A stretch of 39,475 nt of DNA, from positions 1-39,475 of the IMG/VR virus record IMGVR_UViG_3300036766_000304. One strand, given 5' to 3'. The translations under genes were made by a program, and so were the position numbers. This DNA is from a virus. This document shows positions 9,013-16,581 of the stretch, one piece after another (the stretch's first letter is position 1; each line of letters begins with the position of its first letter). The notes beneath the pieces were generated by a model, which was not told the DNA's origin, made no database searches, and saw nothing but the letters and a program-made list of their open reading frames with translations.

Positions 9013-10551
9013 TTAATTCAGATAAGCCGCTTCTGTAATAGCTTTATATCCAATATCCACATCGAAGTTCACTGCTGTTGCTCCTGTGCCTACCAAGTTA
9101 ATCTTAATAGTCTTGTCTGTCTTAAGAGTTACCGCACCTGTCCAGCTAACCTGCTCATCAGTGGCATCAATGTTGGCCTTAACTGCATCGGTAGCGCTCA
9201 GGAAAGTGACTACATAGGAAGTTCCACCATAGATTCCAGCACTGGTTAAGTCAGTTGTGGTTGCCCCATTTGAGCGGAGGGTAATGGAATCTATCTGGCA
9301 AGTACCATTCTTGATAGTGGCAACTGTAACATAGGTAGCATTAGCAGCAGAGGTGATGTTCTTGGTGAAGGTTGCAGATTTGCCTGATTTGTGGGTGGAG
9401 TAATCATTGACTGTAGTGCCATTGGCATTGTTGGTAACTGTTACATTGCCGTAGACGTTGATTGTGCCTGCGGTGCAGGAAGCAGCAATTGTTACAACTA
9501 AGTCGCCTGAAACGATATAAGCTTGCCCAGCAGCATTATCCATATTAGCGATAGTGAGTTTGCCATGACCATTGTAAATGTATGCTCTCGTTCCGTTCCC
9601 GCTTAAATGAATTATCGCAGGGTAGTTGTCAGGAAAAATACAACCGTTCATATAAATGAATTTGGTAGCCAGTACGGTAATGTCTCCCTGAACTTCACAA
9701 TTTTCTAATGTAGCGCTAGCTATTCCCTCTATGGTATCTATAACACTATCAACTATGTGAGGCCCAAAAGGAGAGGTAAGTGCAGAAGAAGTATTATGAA
9801 TGTAGAGTGATTTAAGGTAGCAGAAAGGAATATTAAACCCATAAAGGTCTAATGTGTCAACTTCGGAGTCTGTACCAATTATTCTTGATTTTTGAGGTAA
9901 ATCAGCGGGTAACCGCTGATTATAACCATGCAAATATATGTTTGCTACTTTTCTAGCCACCTGAATCGCCAATGCATCCGTCAGGTTACTCACTGGCATC
10001 CCAGCTGTTCCTATAGGCCATGCTGTGCCAGCCACGCCATCCGCATAGTCTACATAGACTCCATCTCCTGACCCTTCTGGTATCTGGGAGTTGATTATAA
10101 GAACTTTGTCACCCTCAGCAAGAGGAGTTGAAAAAGCTGTGTGTACGAATACCCCACCTGACGAGGTGTAGTCACTGATTAGTTGCTTTTCCCCTTGAGG
10201 CGCTGCTCCCGCTGCATCCCACACCACATAGACATAATAACCATTGAAATAATCATTTCCTTTACCAGCAAGGACACTGGCTGCAAATTGAGTAGTGCTG
10301 GTATAAGTGGTTACAGTGCCTTCAAATGAGAGGCCATAGTCTGCTGCCGAAGCTTGCTGAGAGGAATCACCAAAGGTTATTGGAACTCCCGATGACAGTG
10401 TAAGTGAATTCCTAACTGCTAGATCATTAACATATACAGCACCACCAGGTGTTCCATCATTATCTTCAAAGTGATTGACAACGACAAAGGTGCCTACCAC
10501 AAGGCTGAATATCACTAACAGAACAAGTGAGAATAAAAGTAATTTCTTCAT
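9013..10551 (-). CDS. Beta-helix tail-fibre protein with N-terminal signal/anchor sequence
   Basis: 512 residues. Residues 1-28 (MKKLLLFSLVLLVIFSLVVG) form a signal peptide or anchor. Residues 85-155 repeat the FNGYYVYVVWD...KQLISDY domain seen in the neck protein at 2270-3373. Residues 175-380 form a right-handed beta-helix of the common phage type: a PVSNLTDALAIQVARK start, short coils and an ASCTAGTINVYGN end. The C-terminal 130 residues form a beta-sandwich. Typical of tail fibres or spikes apart from the export-type N-terminus. A strong hairpin (10566-10593) lies just upstream of its ribosome site GGAGG. Confidence 0.72.
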   Translation of the reverse strand: MKKLLLFSLVLLVIFSLVVGTFVVVNHFEDNDGTPGGAVYVNDLAVRNSLTLSSGVPITFGDSSQQASAADYGLSFEGTVTTYTSTTQFAASVLAGKGNDYFNGYYVYVVWDAAGAAPQGEKQLISDYTSSGGVFVHTAFSTPLAEGDKVLIINSQIPEGSGDGVYVDYADGVAGTAWPIGTAGMPVSNLTDALAIQVARKVANIYLHGYNQRLPADLPQKSRIIGTDSEVDTLDLYGFNIPFCYLKSLYIHNTSSALTSPFGPHIVDSVIDTIEGIASATLENCEVQGDITVLATKFIYMNGCIFPDNYPAIIHLSGNGTRAYIYNGHGKLTIANMDNAAGQAYIVSGDLVVTIAASCTAGTINVYGNVTVTNNANGTTVNDYSTHKSGKSATFTKNITSAANATYVTVATIKNGTCQIDSITLRSNGATTTDLTSAGIYGGTSYVVTFLSATDAVKANIDATDEQVSWTGAVTLKTDKTIKINLVGTGATAVNFDVDIGYKAITEAAYLN

Positions 10552-10565
10552 TTAAGCCTCCATTA

Positions 10566-10593
10566 GGGGGAAGCATCTATTGATACCTCCCCC
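10566..10593 (-). other. Intercistronic RNA hairpin between two fibre genes
   Basis: Read on the minus strand this is a 12-bp stem, GGGGGAGGUAUC with GAUGCUUCCCCC, closed by an AAUA loop and including two G-U pairs. No U-run follows, so it is more likely an mRNA processing or stability hairpin than a terminator. It ends 5 bases before the ribosome site of the gene at 10551. Confidence 0.6.
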
Positions 10594-10606
10594 CCATTTC
10601 TTAACT

Positions 10607-11812
10607 CTAGTAATTCAGAGTCATCTTGACTGTCTTGGTTGCTCCCAGTTGATTCTCCAAAGTGACTGCTGTGCCACCATCGAAGATGTTGAACTTGTTA
10701 TCTGTAGCACCAGTTGTCGTAATGTTTGCTGAGAACATCATCAAGTTCACTGCCCCTGCTGTACCCCAAGTAAAGATCGCCCACTCCTCGTTGTCACCAA
10801 CCATGAGGTATCCGATGCCAGAGGAAGCATTAGGAAGACTGTAGGTTCCAGTGTCAGTCAGTGACTGGTTGTCTATAATGCCTTTGGCATCATCACCGAT
10901 TGCTACATTGGATGCCTGGACAAGTTTGCCTGTGGTACTATCAAATCTAACGACTGTATTATCTACAGCCACTCCAGGCCCAACAACATCACCAGTGCCA
11001 GATGGAGTAGCCCAAGCCAATACACCAGAGCCATCAGACTGCAAGAATTGGCCCGTAGTACCATCATCAACAGGTAATGTAAGAGTTACGTCCTGTGTCT
11101 GAACACCAGGCTGGAATGTAGTAGAGTGATCTGTGCCTCCATCCTCTGAGTACAACTTTAATGTGCCATCTGTCCCAGCATGACCTATCTGTAGATTGTC
11201 ATTCATCTGGAAGCCAGCACTAACCGCCGTCAGAGTCGGGTCAGTTCCACTCAGATCGAATAACCAAGCATTTGAGGCATTGGCTGCATCACTCCATGTG
11301 ACAGCATCCAGTTCAGTGGCATCAAAAGTAATTGTGGTGTCTGCATCTGCTCCAGGGAGTACATTATCCTCGCCTCCACTAATTCCCACACCAGCTACAA
11401 TGTCCTTAGCAACTGTAACCCCAATGTCACCCAATGCGGAAAGGGTAGCTGGCCCAGTAGCAGATACCGCCACCGTGCCAGTAGCATTAGGGAGGGTGAT
11501 TGTCTTATCTGGGGTTGTTGGATCGGTTAGCGTCAGTGTAGTCTGAAAGGCATCATCGGTTGCACCCTCAAAGGTAACACCTGTGCCTAAAAACGCTGTG
11601 AGCCAGAACAAGGCTTCTGTGCCCAAGCTATCTGTTGCAGCAGTATCAGAAATCAGTGATGTCTTTACGCTTGTAACCCCAAGAGTTCCTACGTCAAGGT
11701 CATCTATTAGCTTGGTTGCCCCGGGGGCACCGCCCCCACAAGACGGCAACATCACAAGCACTATTGCCAGAAGTGCTGCCAAAGTCCCTAAGATAAGTAA
11801 CTTTCTTTTCAT
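10607..11812 (-). CDS. Tail-fibre-like lipoprotein
   Basis: 401 residues. The N-terminus MKRKLLILGTLAALLAIVLV then LPSC-GGG is a textbook lipoprotein signal with the lipobox cysteine at residue 25. The rest is phage fibre sequence: DPTTPDKTITLPNATG and TLTLPVDDGTTGQFLQSDG are shaft motifs of many tail fibres. The last 70 residues (GDNEEWAIFTWGTAG to the end) are paralogous to the end of the protein at 11901-12440. TAGGAGG ribosome site. A lipid-anchored fibre homologue would be displayed on the host cell rather than only on the virion; this is inference. Confidence 0.75.
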   Translation of the reverse strand: MKRKLLILGTLAALLAIVLVMLPSCGGGAPGATKLIDDLDVGTLGVTSVKTSLISDTAATDSLGTEALFWLTAFLGTGVTFEGATDDAFQTTLTLTDPTTPDKTITLPNATGTVAVSATGPATLSALGDIGVTVAKDIVAGVGISGGEDNVLPGADADTTITFDATELDAVTWSDAANASNAWLFDLSGTDPTLTAVSAGFQMNDNLQIGHAGTDGTLKLYSEDGGTDHSTTFQPGVQTQDVTLTLPVDDGTTGQFLQSDGSGVLAWATPSGTGDVVGPGVAVDNTVVRFDSTTGKLVQASNVAIGDDAKGIIDNQSLTDTGTYSLPNASSGIGYLMVGDNEEWAIFTWGTAGAVNLMMFSANITTTGATDNKFNIFDGGTAVTLENQLGATKTVKMTLNY

Positions 11813-11900
11813 TTTTTCCTCCTATTTTTAAGTAACCAAAAGGATGCATTGAACTGGCAGTATCAAGAATCATCGAAATACTTTTCCATTTTATTCTCCT

Positions 11901-12440
11901 TTATGGTGTATAATATTTGACTTCGTAAGCCACCTTTTTGGTGTTTCCTAACTTATTTTCAAATGCCACTCCGGCACCTGCATCATATATATTAAACTTG
12001 CCAGCAGTGCCTCCGGTTGCTGTGACATTAGCAGAATACATCATAAGATTGACTACTCCGGCACTAGAGAAGGAGAAGGCAGCCCACTCCTCATTATCAC
12101 CGATCTGGACATAACCCCAGCCAGCCTTCCCAACTGTGAGAGGGAAAATGTCGTTATTTAACATAGAGGTTACATCTAGGACGACACTATCTAATGCGCC
12201 TCTATTAACGACTGTGGCTGCTAACTGTGCTGTAGCAATTATCCCATCATCATTAGGATCGTAAACTGCCTTGAGCATATCCCCGCCGCCAACACCAGCA
12301 GAGACAGCGACATTCACACGGTCATTACCAGCATCATCTACGGCAGTAACACCAGTACCGGTAAAGTTAATCTTCCTTCGAATGGCTATTATGACGCCTT
12401 CATCCAGGAGTATGGGAGTACCAGGATTATTTATACCCAT
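11901..12440 (-). CDS. Tail-fibre-like protein paralogous to the neighbouring lipoprotein
   Basis: 179 residues with no signal peptide. The N-terminal half (INFTGTGVTAVDDAGNDRV, then LKAVYDPNDDGIIATAQ) is a typical phage fibre stem. The C-terminal 70 residues (GDNEEWAAFSFSSAG, NLMMYSANVTATGG, KFNIYDAG) match the C-terminus of the protein at 10607-11812 closely, so one arose by domain duplication. Probably a virion fibre. Confidence 0.7.
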   Translation of the reverse strand: MGINNPGTPILLDEGVIIAIRRKINFTGTGVTAVDDAGNDRVNVAVSAGVGGGDMLKAVYDPNDDGIIATAQLAATVVNRGALDSVVLDVTSMLNNDIFPLTVGKAGWGYVQIGDNEEWAAFSFSSAGVVNLMMYSANVTATGGTAGKFNIYDAGAGVAFENKLGNTKKVAYEVKYYTP

Positions 12441-12683
12441 TTACTTGCCCCATATTTTCCACCAAGGTTTCTTCTTTCCCACAATCGAAGCCTTGTGGGA
12501 CTTTTCCATTTCAAAAGACACAATGAACTTACCGGGTTCTTTTATCTGAACCAAAAGGTCTACAACCTTATCTGCGCTGTTTTTCTCTTTTAGACAGATC
12601 ACATAACAATCTTTTTCGGTATAAACTATTGCAGGGTAGCCTCTTTTAGCTAAAAACGCCTTTAGTTCATCAGTAGTAGGCAT
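12441..12683 (-). CDS. Small hypothetical protein
   Basis: 80 residues, alpha/beta in appearance (DELKAFLAKRGYPAIVYTEKDCYVICLKEK), with a basic tryptophan-rich tail (KKKPWWKIWGK). No family is recognised. It starts 11 bases after the head/virion protein upstream and abuts the fibre gene downstream, so it is co-expressed with structural genes and could be a fibre chaperone or minor virion protein. Confidence 0.6.
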   Translation of the reverse strand: MPTTDELKAFLAKRGYPAIVYTEKDCYVICLKEKNSADKVVDLLVQIKEPGKFIVSFEMEKSHKASIVGKKKPWWKIWGK

Positions 12684-12694
12684 AATGCACCCCT

Positions 12695-13120
12695 TTAAGC
12701 CTTAGAATCGTCCGAGACTGTTACCTTCTTATTCCCAGCTCCGGCATGAATACCATATATTGCCCCCCGGAATAGATTGTTCTGGTCCATTGTGTAAGCA
12801 CCGCCATAGGGAGCTATAGAATCACCTGTCTCAGCCACCGCAGCCGCACCTTTTGCGAGATAAATCCAGGTATCAGATATATTCGTGATAGAACAACCTA
12901 TCCTATTTGCATTGGCAGCCAATATCTGAGTCGAGGCAGCAGCGACATTTACCGCAGTAGGGGATGAACTTGATGCAATGCGTGAACCATCCATCTTGAC
13001 ACCTTCGGCTGACACTTGTGGATGATAGAATGTCCCGCTTCCATCCAGTTCTGTATTGAATAATACCGGTGCGATTTGTCTGCCTTTGTTATCTTCTGTT
13101 TTGTCATTGTATGTAGGCAT
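12695..13120 (-). CDS. Virion structural protein (small beta-rich head/neck decoration type)
   Basis: 141 residues. The segment ILAANANRIGCSITNISDTWIYLA followed by a conserved GGAYTMDQNNLFRGAIYGIHAG stretch is the pattern of a compact beta-sandwich common in phage structural modules. No catalytic motifs. Its place after the cement protein suggests a minor head or neck component. Confidence 0.65.
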   Translation of the reverse strand: MPTYNDKTEDNKGRQIAPVLFNTELDGSGTFYHPQVSAEGVKMDGSRIASSSSPTAVNVAAASTQILAANANRIGCSITNISDTWIYLAKGAAAVAETGDSIAPYGGAYTMDQNNLFRGAIYGIHAGAGNKKVTVSDDSKA

Positions 13121-13130
13121 ATTGCGCTCC

Positions 13131-13337
13131 CTAAATATCCTTAACCAACTCGTCTTTATGTCCTACCAAATGGGAATCATCGGATAGTCTCCAGCCAAAT
13201 GTATAGCCGAACAAGGATGGCCTTTTATCACCTATGCCGTTACAGTGTGGACATACCGCAGTTTGCCGTTCCTCAACTGCTTTTCTGTACTCAAATACAG
13301 AATGACAGCGACGGCATTGATACTCATACAAAAGCAT
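13131..13337 (-). CDS. FmdB-type zinc-ribbon protein
   Basis: 68 residues starting MLLYEYQCRRC with a second CPHC knuckle at residues 29-32. The YEYxCxxC...F...CPxC layout is that of the FmdB putative regulatory family. It binds zinc; a role in phage gene regulation is only possible. The start overlaps the end of the upstream gene by 14 bases. One of many small zinc ribbons in this genome. Confidence 0.7.
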   Translation of the reverse strand: MLLYEYQCRRCHSVFEYRKAVEERQTAVCPHCNGIGDKRPSLFGYTFGWRLSDDSHLVGHKDELVKDI

Positions 13338-13554
13338 CTGGGGTTTTCCCTCCTACGGTGTTCCCCCTGGCACCAAGATATTCTGCCTCAGTCCTTATGG
13401 TATCTGTAATTGTCATTCCCCCACCCAACGGGGGTATAATCGCTATAAACAACGGTTCGCCATCGGCCATGACAATTACAGATTGCATTTCTTGGATTTG
13501 TTCCTTTTTCAGCCTTTTGAATTCCGTCAAGTTGATTACTGGTATCAATGCCAT
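13324..13554 (-). CDS. Small hypothetical protein in head module
   Basis: 76 residues starting MALIPVINLTEFKRLKKEQI. A GTG three codons earlier is also open, but AAGGTGG is best spaced to the ATG at 13554. The motif SVIVMADGEPLFIAIIPPLGG could be a short beta hairpin. No family recognised. Lies just after a strong hairpin and before the FmdB ribbon gene. Confidence 0.55.
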   Translation of the reverse strand: MALIPVINLTEFKRLKKEQIQEMQSVIVMADGEPLFIAIIPPLGGGMTITDTIRTEAEYLGARGNTVGGKTPDAFV

Positions 13555-13568
13555 GCTCACCACCTTAG

Positions 13569-13596
13569 TTAGAGGGGGCTTTTAAGCCCCCTCTAA
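13569..13596 (-). terminator. Strong intercistronic hairpin below the cement gene
   Basis: A perfect 13-bp inverted repeat, TTAGAGGGGGCTT with AAGCCCCCTCTAA, separated by 2 bases. The minus-strand product is not followed by a U-run, so it may act as a partial terminator or a 3' stabiliser that uncouples abundant capsid messages from the minor genes downstream. A smaller palindrome (TCCCTAGCTAGGGA) lies at about 13610-13623. Confidence 0.6.
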
Positions 13597-13625
13597 TCCT
13601 TTCGTTCTTTCCCTAGCTAGGGACT

Positions 13626-14159
13626 TTAGGCTACGGTTATAGCGCCTAGTTCGATGCTTGAGTTCAGCAGGTCCTTGTAGGGTATGACCTTCACTAGCAA
13701 AGTCCAACGTAAAGCAGCAGCATCAACATCGCCATTTTGGGTAACAGTAAGAAACGCCTGAGTCGCTGATCCCTTTGCCTTCCAGATATACTTTGCTCCT
13801 GTCCCGGCCAATGCCTGCGGAATAGTACCCTCGAATACACCAACCGCCGTATTGACAATAGAGTCGAAGATAATGGCACCAGTGGTGAGTGAATCGGTTC
13901 CGGCTGCGTCATCTTCAAGACCTACGTCAATATCTCCGTCTTGGGCATCTAAAGTCTCAATCACGCATAAAGCATCAAGAACCACAAGGTCCTCGCTGTA
14001 GGGGTTTTCGATGTAGTACAGTACATCGTTGCCGCCTGCATCCTGATCGGAGGCTCCCCGCAGTCCAGGGAATCTCATCCAGAACTCACGGCAAGCCCCT
14101 GCCTGGTCAGAACTCACACTAGCATCAAAAGTCATTGCTTTTGCAACAGGATTTGCCAT
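13626..14159 (-). CDS. Probable capsid decoration/cement or head accessory protein
   Basis: 177 residues directly after the major capsid gene. Beta-rich with a conserved-looking centre (NPYSEDLVVLDALCVIETLDAQDGDIDVGLEDDA) and no enzymatic motifs. Position and size are typical of a capsid cement or head-fibre subunit; that assignment rests on context. Hairpins flank it on both sides (14185-14214 and 13569-13596), as expected for a highly expressed structural gene. Confidence 0.6.
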   Translation of the reverse strand: MANPVAKAMTFDASVSSDQAGACREFWMRFPGLRGASDQDAGGNDVLYYIENPYSEDLVVLDALCVIETLDAQDGDIDVGLEDDAAGTDSLTTGAIIFDSIVNTAVGVFEGTIPQALAGTGAKYIWKAKGSATQAFLTVTQNGDVDAAALRWTLLVKVIPYKDLLNSSIELGAITVA

Positions 14160-14184
14160 ATTTTTTACCTCGCTTGTATGGATT

Positions 14185-14214
14185 AAGGGAGGTTTTTCGT
14201 AGAGAACCCCCCTT
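14185..14214 (-). other. Intercistronic hairpin between capsid and cement genes
   Basis: On the minus strand, AAGGGGGGTT pairs with AACCTCCCTT (10 bp, one G-U pair) around a 10-base loop. It lies between the major capsid stop and the cement ribosome site. No U-run; probably message processing or partial termination. Confidence 0.5.
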
Positions 14215-14231
14215 TATAAACTCACCGGATA

Positions 14232-15254
14232 CTAGCTAGCAGTTGCAGAGAATAAGCCGGCAATAGCCCTTTTATTTGTCAGACGCATCCCCGCATAGAA
14301 CTTGATACGAACTCTCTTGGCATCCTTTGTCTCCAGCTTGTCAAACTTCTCCACCTGGATCATGCCCTCCCCATTGATACCAACCAACCCGTCCTCTCCA
14401 AATCTCACAGCTATGATGGGGGAGGTGTCATTAGCAGCCGCCACCGCCGTAGTTGGAGTGTAAGATGCAGGGGCAGATACCAATGTTGACGGATCGGGGA
14501 AGTTCACGGGCATATAGTCATCTATCAGAATGGTTTGCTCACCGTATCTGGTGACCGGCATACCCAGAGCATTTTTGTCATGTTCCAAGTTAGTACCAGC
14601 AGCACGGGCCAGAGCTGCTAGTTTCCTCCGTATTAAGCGGTTCAGGACTATGTGGGTAGCTTTAGGTTTAACAAGGTCTACCAGCACATCAATCATGTCC
14701 AGCGTTAATGTAGCCGAAGCTCCAGAGGCAGCCTGTATGACCTGTGCATTGTTGGCAGCACCTATGGCACTAAACAATGCTCCGTCCAAATCAGTTGTCG
14801 TACTGGACTCACATTCGCATAGTAACCTCAAGAGTCCCTTGAAGTTTTTCTCCGCGCTGTATTTAGCGACCGCCGTAGTCCTGCCCAGGAGACAAAGTTC
14901 AGCGAACCAGTTAGCAACAGCCTTTGATTTAAGCTCGATCAGCGCAGCCATTGTATTTTCGCCCGCTGCAGCCAGCCGACCAAAGTTGTCATCATCAGCA
15001 TCGCCACCTAGAACGGCTAGAGGGGCATCCCTATACTCCCAGGTCGGTGTCCCTTCAGTCCAAGTTTCGCCTACTTCGTATGTATCCGCACGGGCAGCAG
15101 CCAGTTCCATCTTGTACCGGGACACGTTGTTATTTATTTCCTTGAAAGGCATATCAGCCAACCACGGAAATTCTTGGACAATCGTCTGGGCTATGCCCTT
15201 GCGTATTTCAGCGGCATCACCGAGATATTTGTATTGAACCAATGTAACAGCCAT
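14232..15254 (-). CDS. Major capsid protein (HK97-fold type)
   Basis: 340 residues placed between a scaffold and a cement gene. Starts MAVTLVQYKYLGDAAEIRKG. The central PKATHIVLNRLIRRKLAALARA followed by GMPVTRYGEQTILIDDYMP is the P-domain/substrate strand pattern typical of HK97-like capsids that lack a fused protease domain. The C-terminal KDAKRVRIKFYAGMRLTNKRAIAGL is a common capsid end. Assembly unit of the head; copy number presumably the highest of the virion. Confidence 0.85.
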   Translation of the reverse strand: MAVTLVQYKYLGDAAEIRKGIAQTIVQEFPWLADMPFKEINNNVSRYKMELAAARADTYEVGETWTEGTPTWEYRDAPLAVLGGDADDDNFGRLAAAGENTMAALIELKSKAVANWFAELCLLGRTTAVAKYSAEKNFKGLLRLLCECESSTTTDLDGALFSAIGAANNAQVIQAASGASATLTLDMIDVLVDLVKPKATHIVLNRLIRRKLAALARAAGTNLEHDKNALGMPVTRYGEQTILIDDYMPVNFPDPSTLVSAPASYTPTTAVAAANDTSPIIAVRFGEDGLVGINGEGMIQVEKFDKLETKDAKRVRIKFYAGMRLTNKRAIAGLFSATAS

Positions 15255-15268
15255 GTGTTACCTCCTTT

Positions 15269-16066
15269 TTACTTCATCTTTGTAAGACCATGTGCAATCA
15301 GTTCTACTGGACTCATACCGTCAGTATTCACCCCGGCAGCACTCGGCCCCCCAGGCTCCCCATCTAACTGCCCGCTAGCCCTCTTTTTCCAGTATTCAAG
15401 ATCGGCCTGAAGTTTCTTTACGTCTAGTGGTTCATTGGCTCGGTCACCGGGCTTTTCAGATTCAGAAGGCTTCGCTTTCCCCCCCACAACTGGGATTGTG
15501 GGAAGGACTTTCCCCTTTACCTTAGCAACATAACCCGGCAAATCTTCCAGAGCCGCTTCAGGATTGGCATATCTATCCGCCCATTTCTGCAGGGCAGAGT
15601 CCTTTATGTCCAGTCCCGCTTCAGTCACCGCCTTAACAAAAGCCGCTACCTGAACTTGTAGTGTTGCTGCCTCACGTTCAGAGTCAATCTGAGCGTAACG
15701 CTTGCCTGCTTCTTCCTCAGTTATGCGGCCTGATACCAGGTCATTAGTGACCTTCTGCATCTCCAGAATTTGCTTTAGTGTCGCCTTTTGTGCGCCAATC
15801 TCCTGTTTCAGAGATTCGGCAAAGGTAGAACCCTTCTTGGCCTCCTCCAACTCCTTGAGTGTCTGCTGTAGTCTTTTCTGAACTCCCCTGTAGTCCTCTA
15901 ACGAAGGCGCCTTTTCTTTCTCTGCGGGTTTAGTTTCTTCAGGCTTAACCACTTCCTCGGATGGCTTGACCTCTTCGGGAGTTAGTTCCACCTCTAAAAC
16001 TTCGTCCTCAGTGGAAGTTTGAGCGACAACCTCAGCGGCCTCTACAGGCTTTTCACCTTCTGGCAT
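15269..16066 (-). CDS. Capsid scaffold protein
   Basis: 265 residues immediately upstream of the capsid gene. The first 60 residues are highly acidic and Glu/Pro-rich, followed by a long helical coiled-coil region (residues 60-180, QKRLQQTLKELEEAKKG) and a lysine-rich flexible C-terminus. This composition and position are those of phage scaffolds (GP20-like). AGGGAGG ribosome site. An intrinsic terminator lies just before it. Confidence 0.8.
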   Translation of the reverse strand: MPEGEKPVEAAEVVAQTSTEDEVLEVELTPEEVKPSEEVVKPEETKPAEKEKAPSLEDYRGVQKRLQQTLKELEEAKKGSTFAESLKQEIGAQKATLKQILEMQKVTNDLVSGRITEEEAGKRYAQIDSEREAATLQVQVAAFVKAVTEAGLDIKDSALQKWADRYANPEAALEDLPGYVAKVKGKVLPTIPVVGGKAKPSESEKPGDRANEPLDVKKLQADLEYWKKRASGQLDGEPGGPSAAGVNTDGMSPVELIAHGLTKMK

Positions 16067-16096
16067 GACTTAAAACCTCCCTTTTTATTTGGTATA

Positions 16097-16131
16097 ACAA
16101 AAACCCGCCTCGGTTAATACCCAAGCGGGTT
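16097..16131 (-). terminator. Intrinsic terminator upstream of scaffold gene
   Basis: Minus-strand RNA folds AACCCGC with GCGGGTT, extended by TTGG/CCGAG, and is followed by UUUGUU. It sits only about 30 bases before the scaffold start, with no room for a promoter in between. It should cut down or condition transcription of scaffold and capsid from upstream. Confidence 0.75.
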
Positions 16132-16173
16132 ATATTGGCCTGATAATGTCCCTAACTAGAGACTAACGAATAG

Positions 16174-16359
16174 TTATTTCTTCTTGGCTGCGTGGTATCT
16201 CTGGCGCATATTTTGGGCAGCCTTGCAATTAGAAGAACAGTACTTTTGGTCTGTCCTAATAGGCTCAAAATGGATCTGGCAATTCCCGTTTGCACAAACT
16301 TTAATATGTGTCTTACTTCTTAGAAGAACAAGTGTAAGATATGGTTTGGGTAGTGTCAT
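16174..16359 (-). CDS. Small zinc-finger protein
   Basis: 61 residues. CANGNC followed by KYCSSNCKAAQNMRQRY is a treble-clef/CGNR-like zinc knuckle with four spaced cysteines and a basic tail. Short basic zinc proteins of this type bind nucleic acid. It lies between a small cysteine-containing protein and the terminator before the scaffold. Specific role unknown. Confidence 0.65.
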   Translation of the reverse strand: MTLPKPYLTLVLLRSKTHIKVCANGNCQIHFEPIRTDQKYCSSNCKAAQNMRQRYHAAKKK

Positions 16360-16366
16360 AGTTCTA

Positions 16367-16567
16367 CTATCCGCCCTTCTTGCCTTTGATTCTTACTTTC
16401 TTATAAGGAACCTTAGCCCCGCTTCTACGTGCCGATTCCATACACATAGCCACAGCCTGATCGTGTGGCCTGCCCTCTTTGATAGCCATGCGGATACAAT
16501 CAGACACAGTGTTTCTGACGTGTTCTTTGGAACTGTCCTTACTTAGTTTCTCTGTTGGCAATGGCAT
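16367..16567 (-). CDS. Small hypothetical phage head-module protein
   Basis: 66 residues beginning MPLPTEKLSKDSSKEHVRNT, with a helical core DCIRMAIKEGRPHDQAVAMCMESAR and a lysine-rich end. The helix with QAVAMC is often seen in short proteins near portal/capsid genes and in the tails of some prohead proteins. Possible minor head protein. AGGAGGCG ribosome site upstream. Confidence 0.6.
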   Translation of the reverse strand: MPLPTEKLSKDSSKEHVRNTVSDCIRMAIKEGRPHDQAVAMCMESARRSGAKVPYKKVRIKGKKGG

Positions 16568-16581
16568 GATCGCCTCCTACT

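Noticed and set aside
11863-11889. Eight-codon frame MEKYFDDS with a good ribosome site
   Set aside because: Too short to call a gene; the ribosome-like site may belong to spacing between fibre genes.
14530-15237. Long plus-strand open frame of 235 codons
   Set aside because: It is fully antisense to the major capsid gene and has no ribosome site or recognisable family; it follows from the codon use of the capsid frame.
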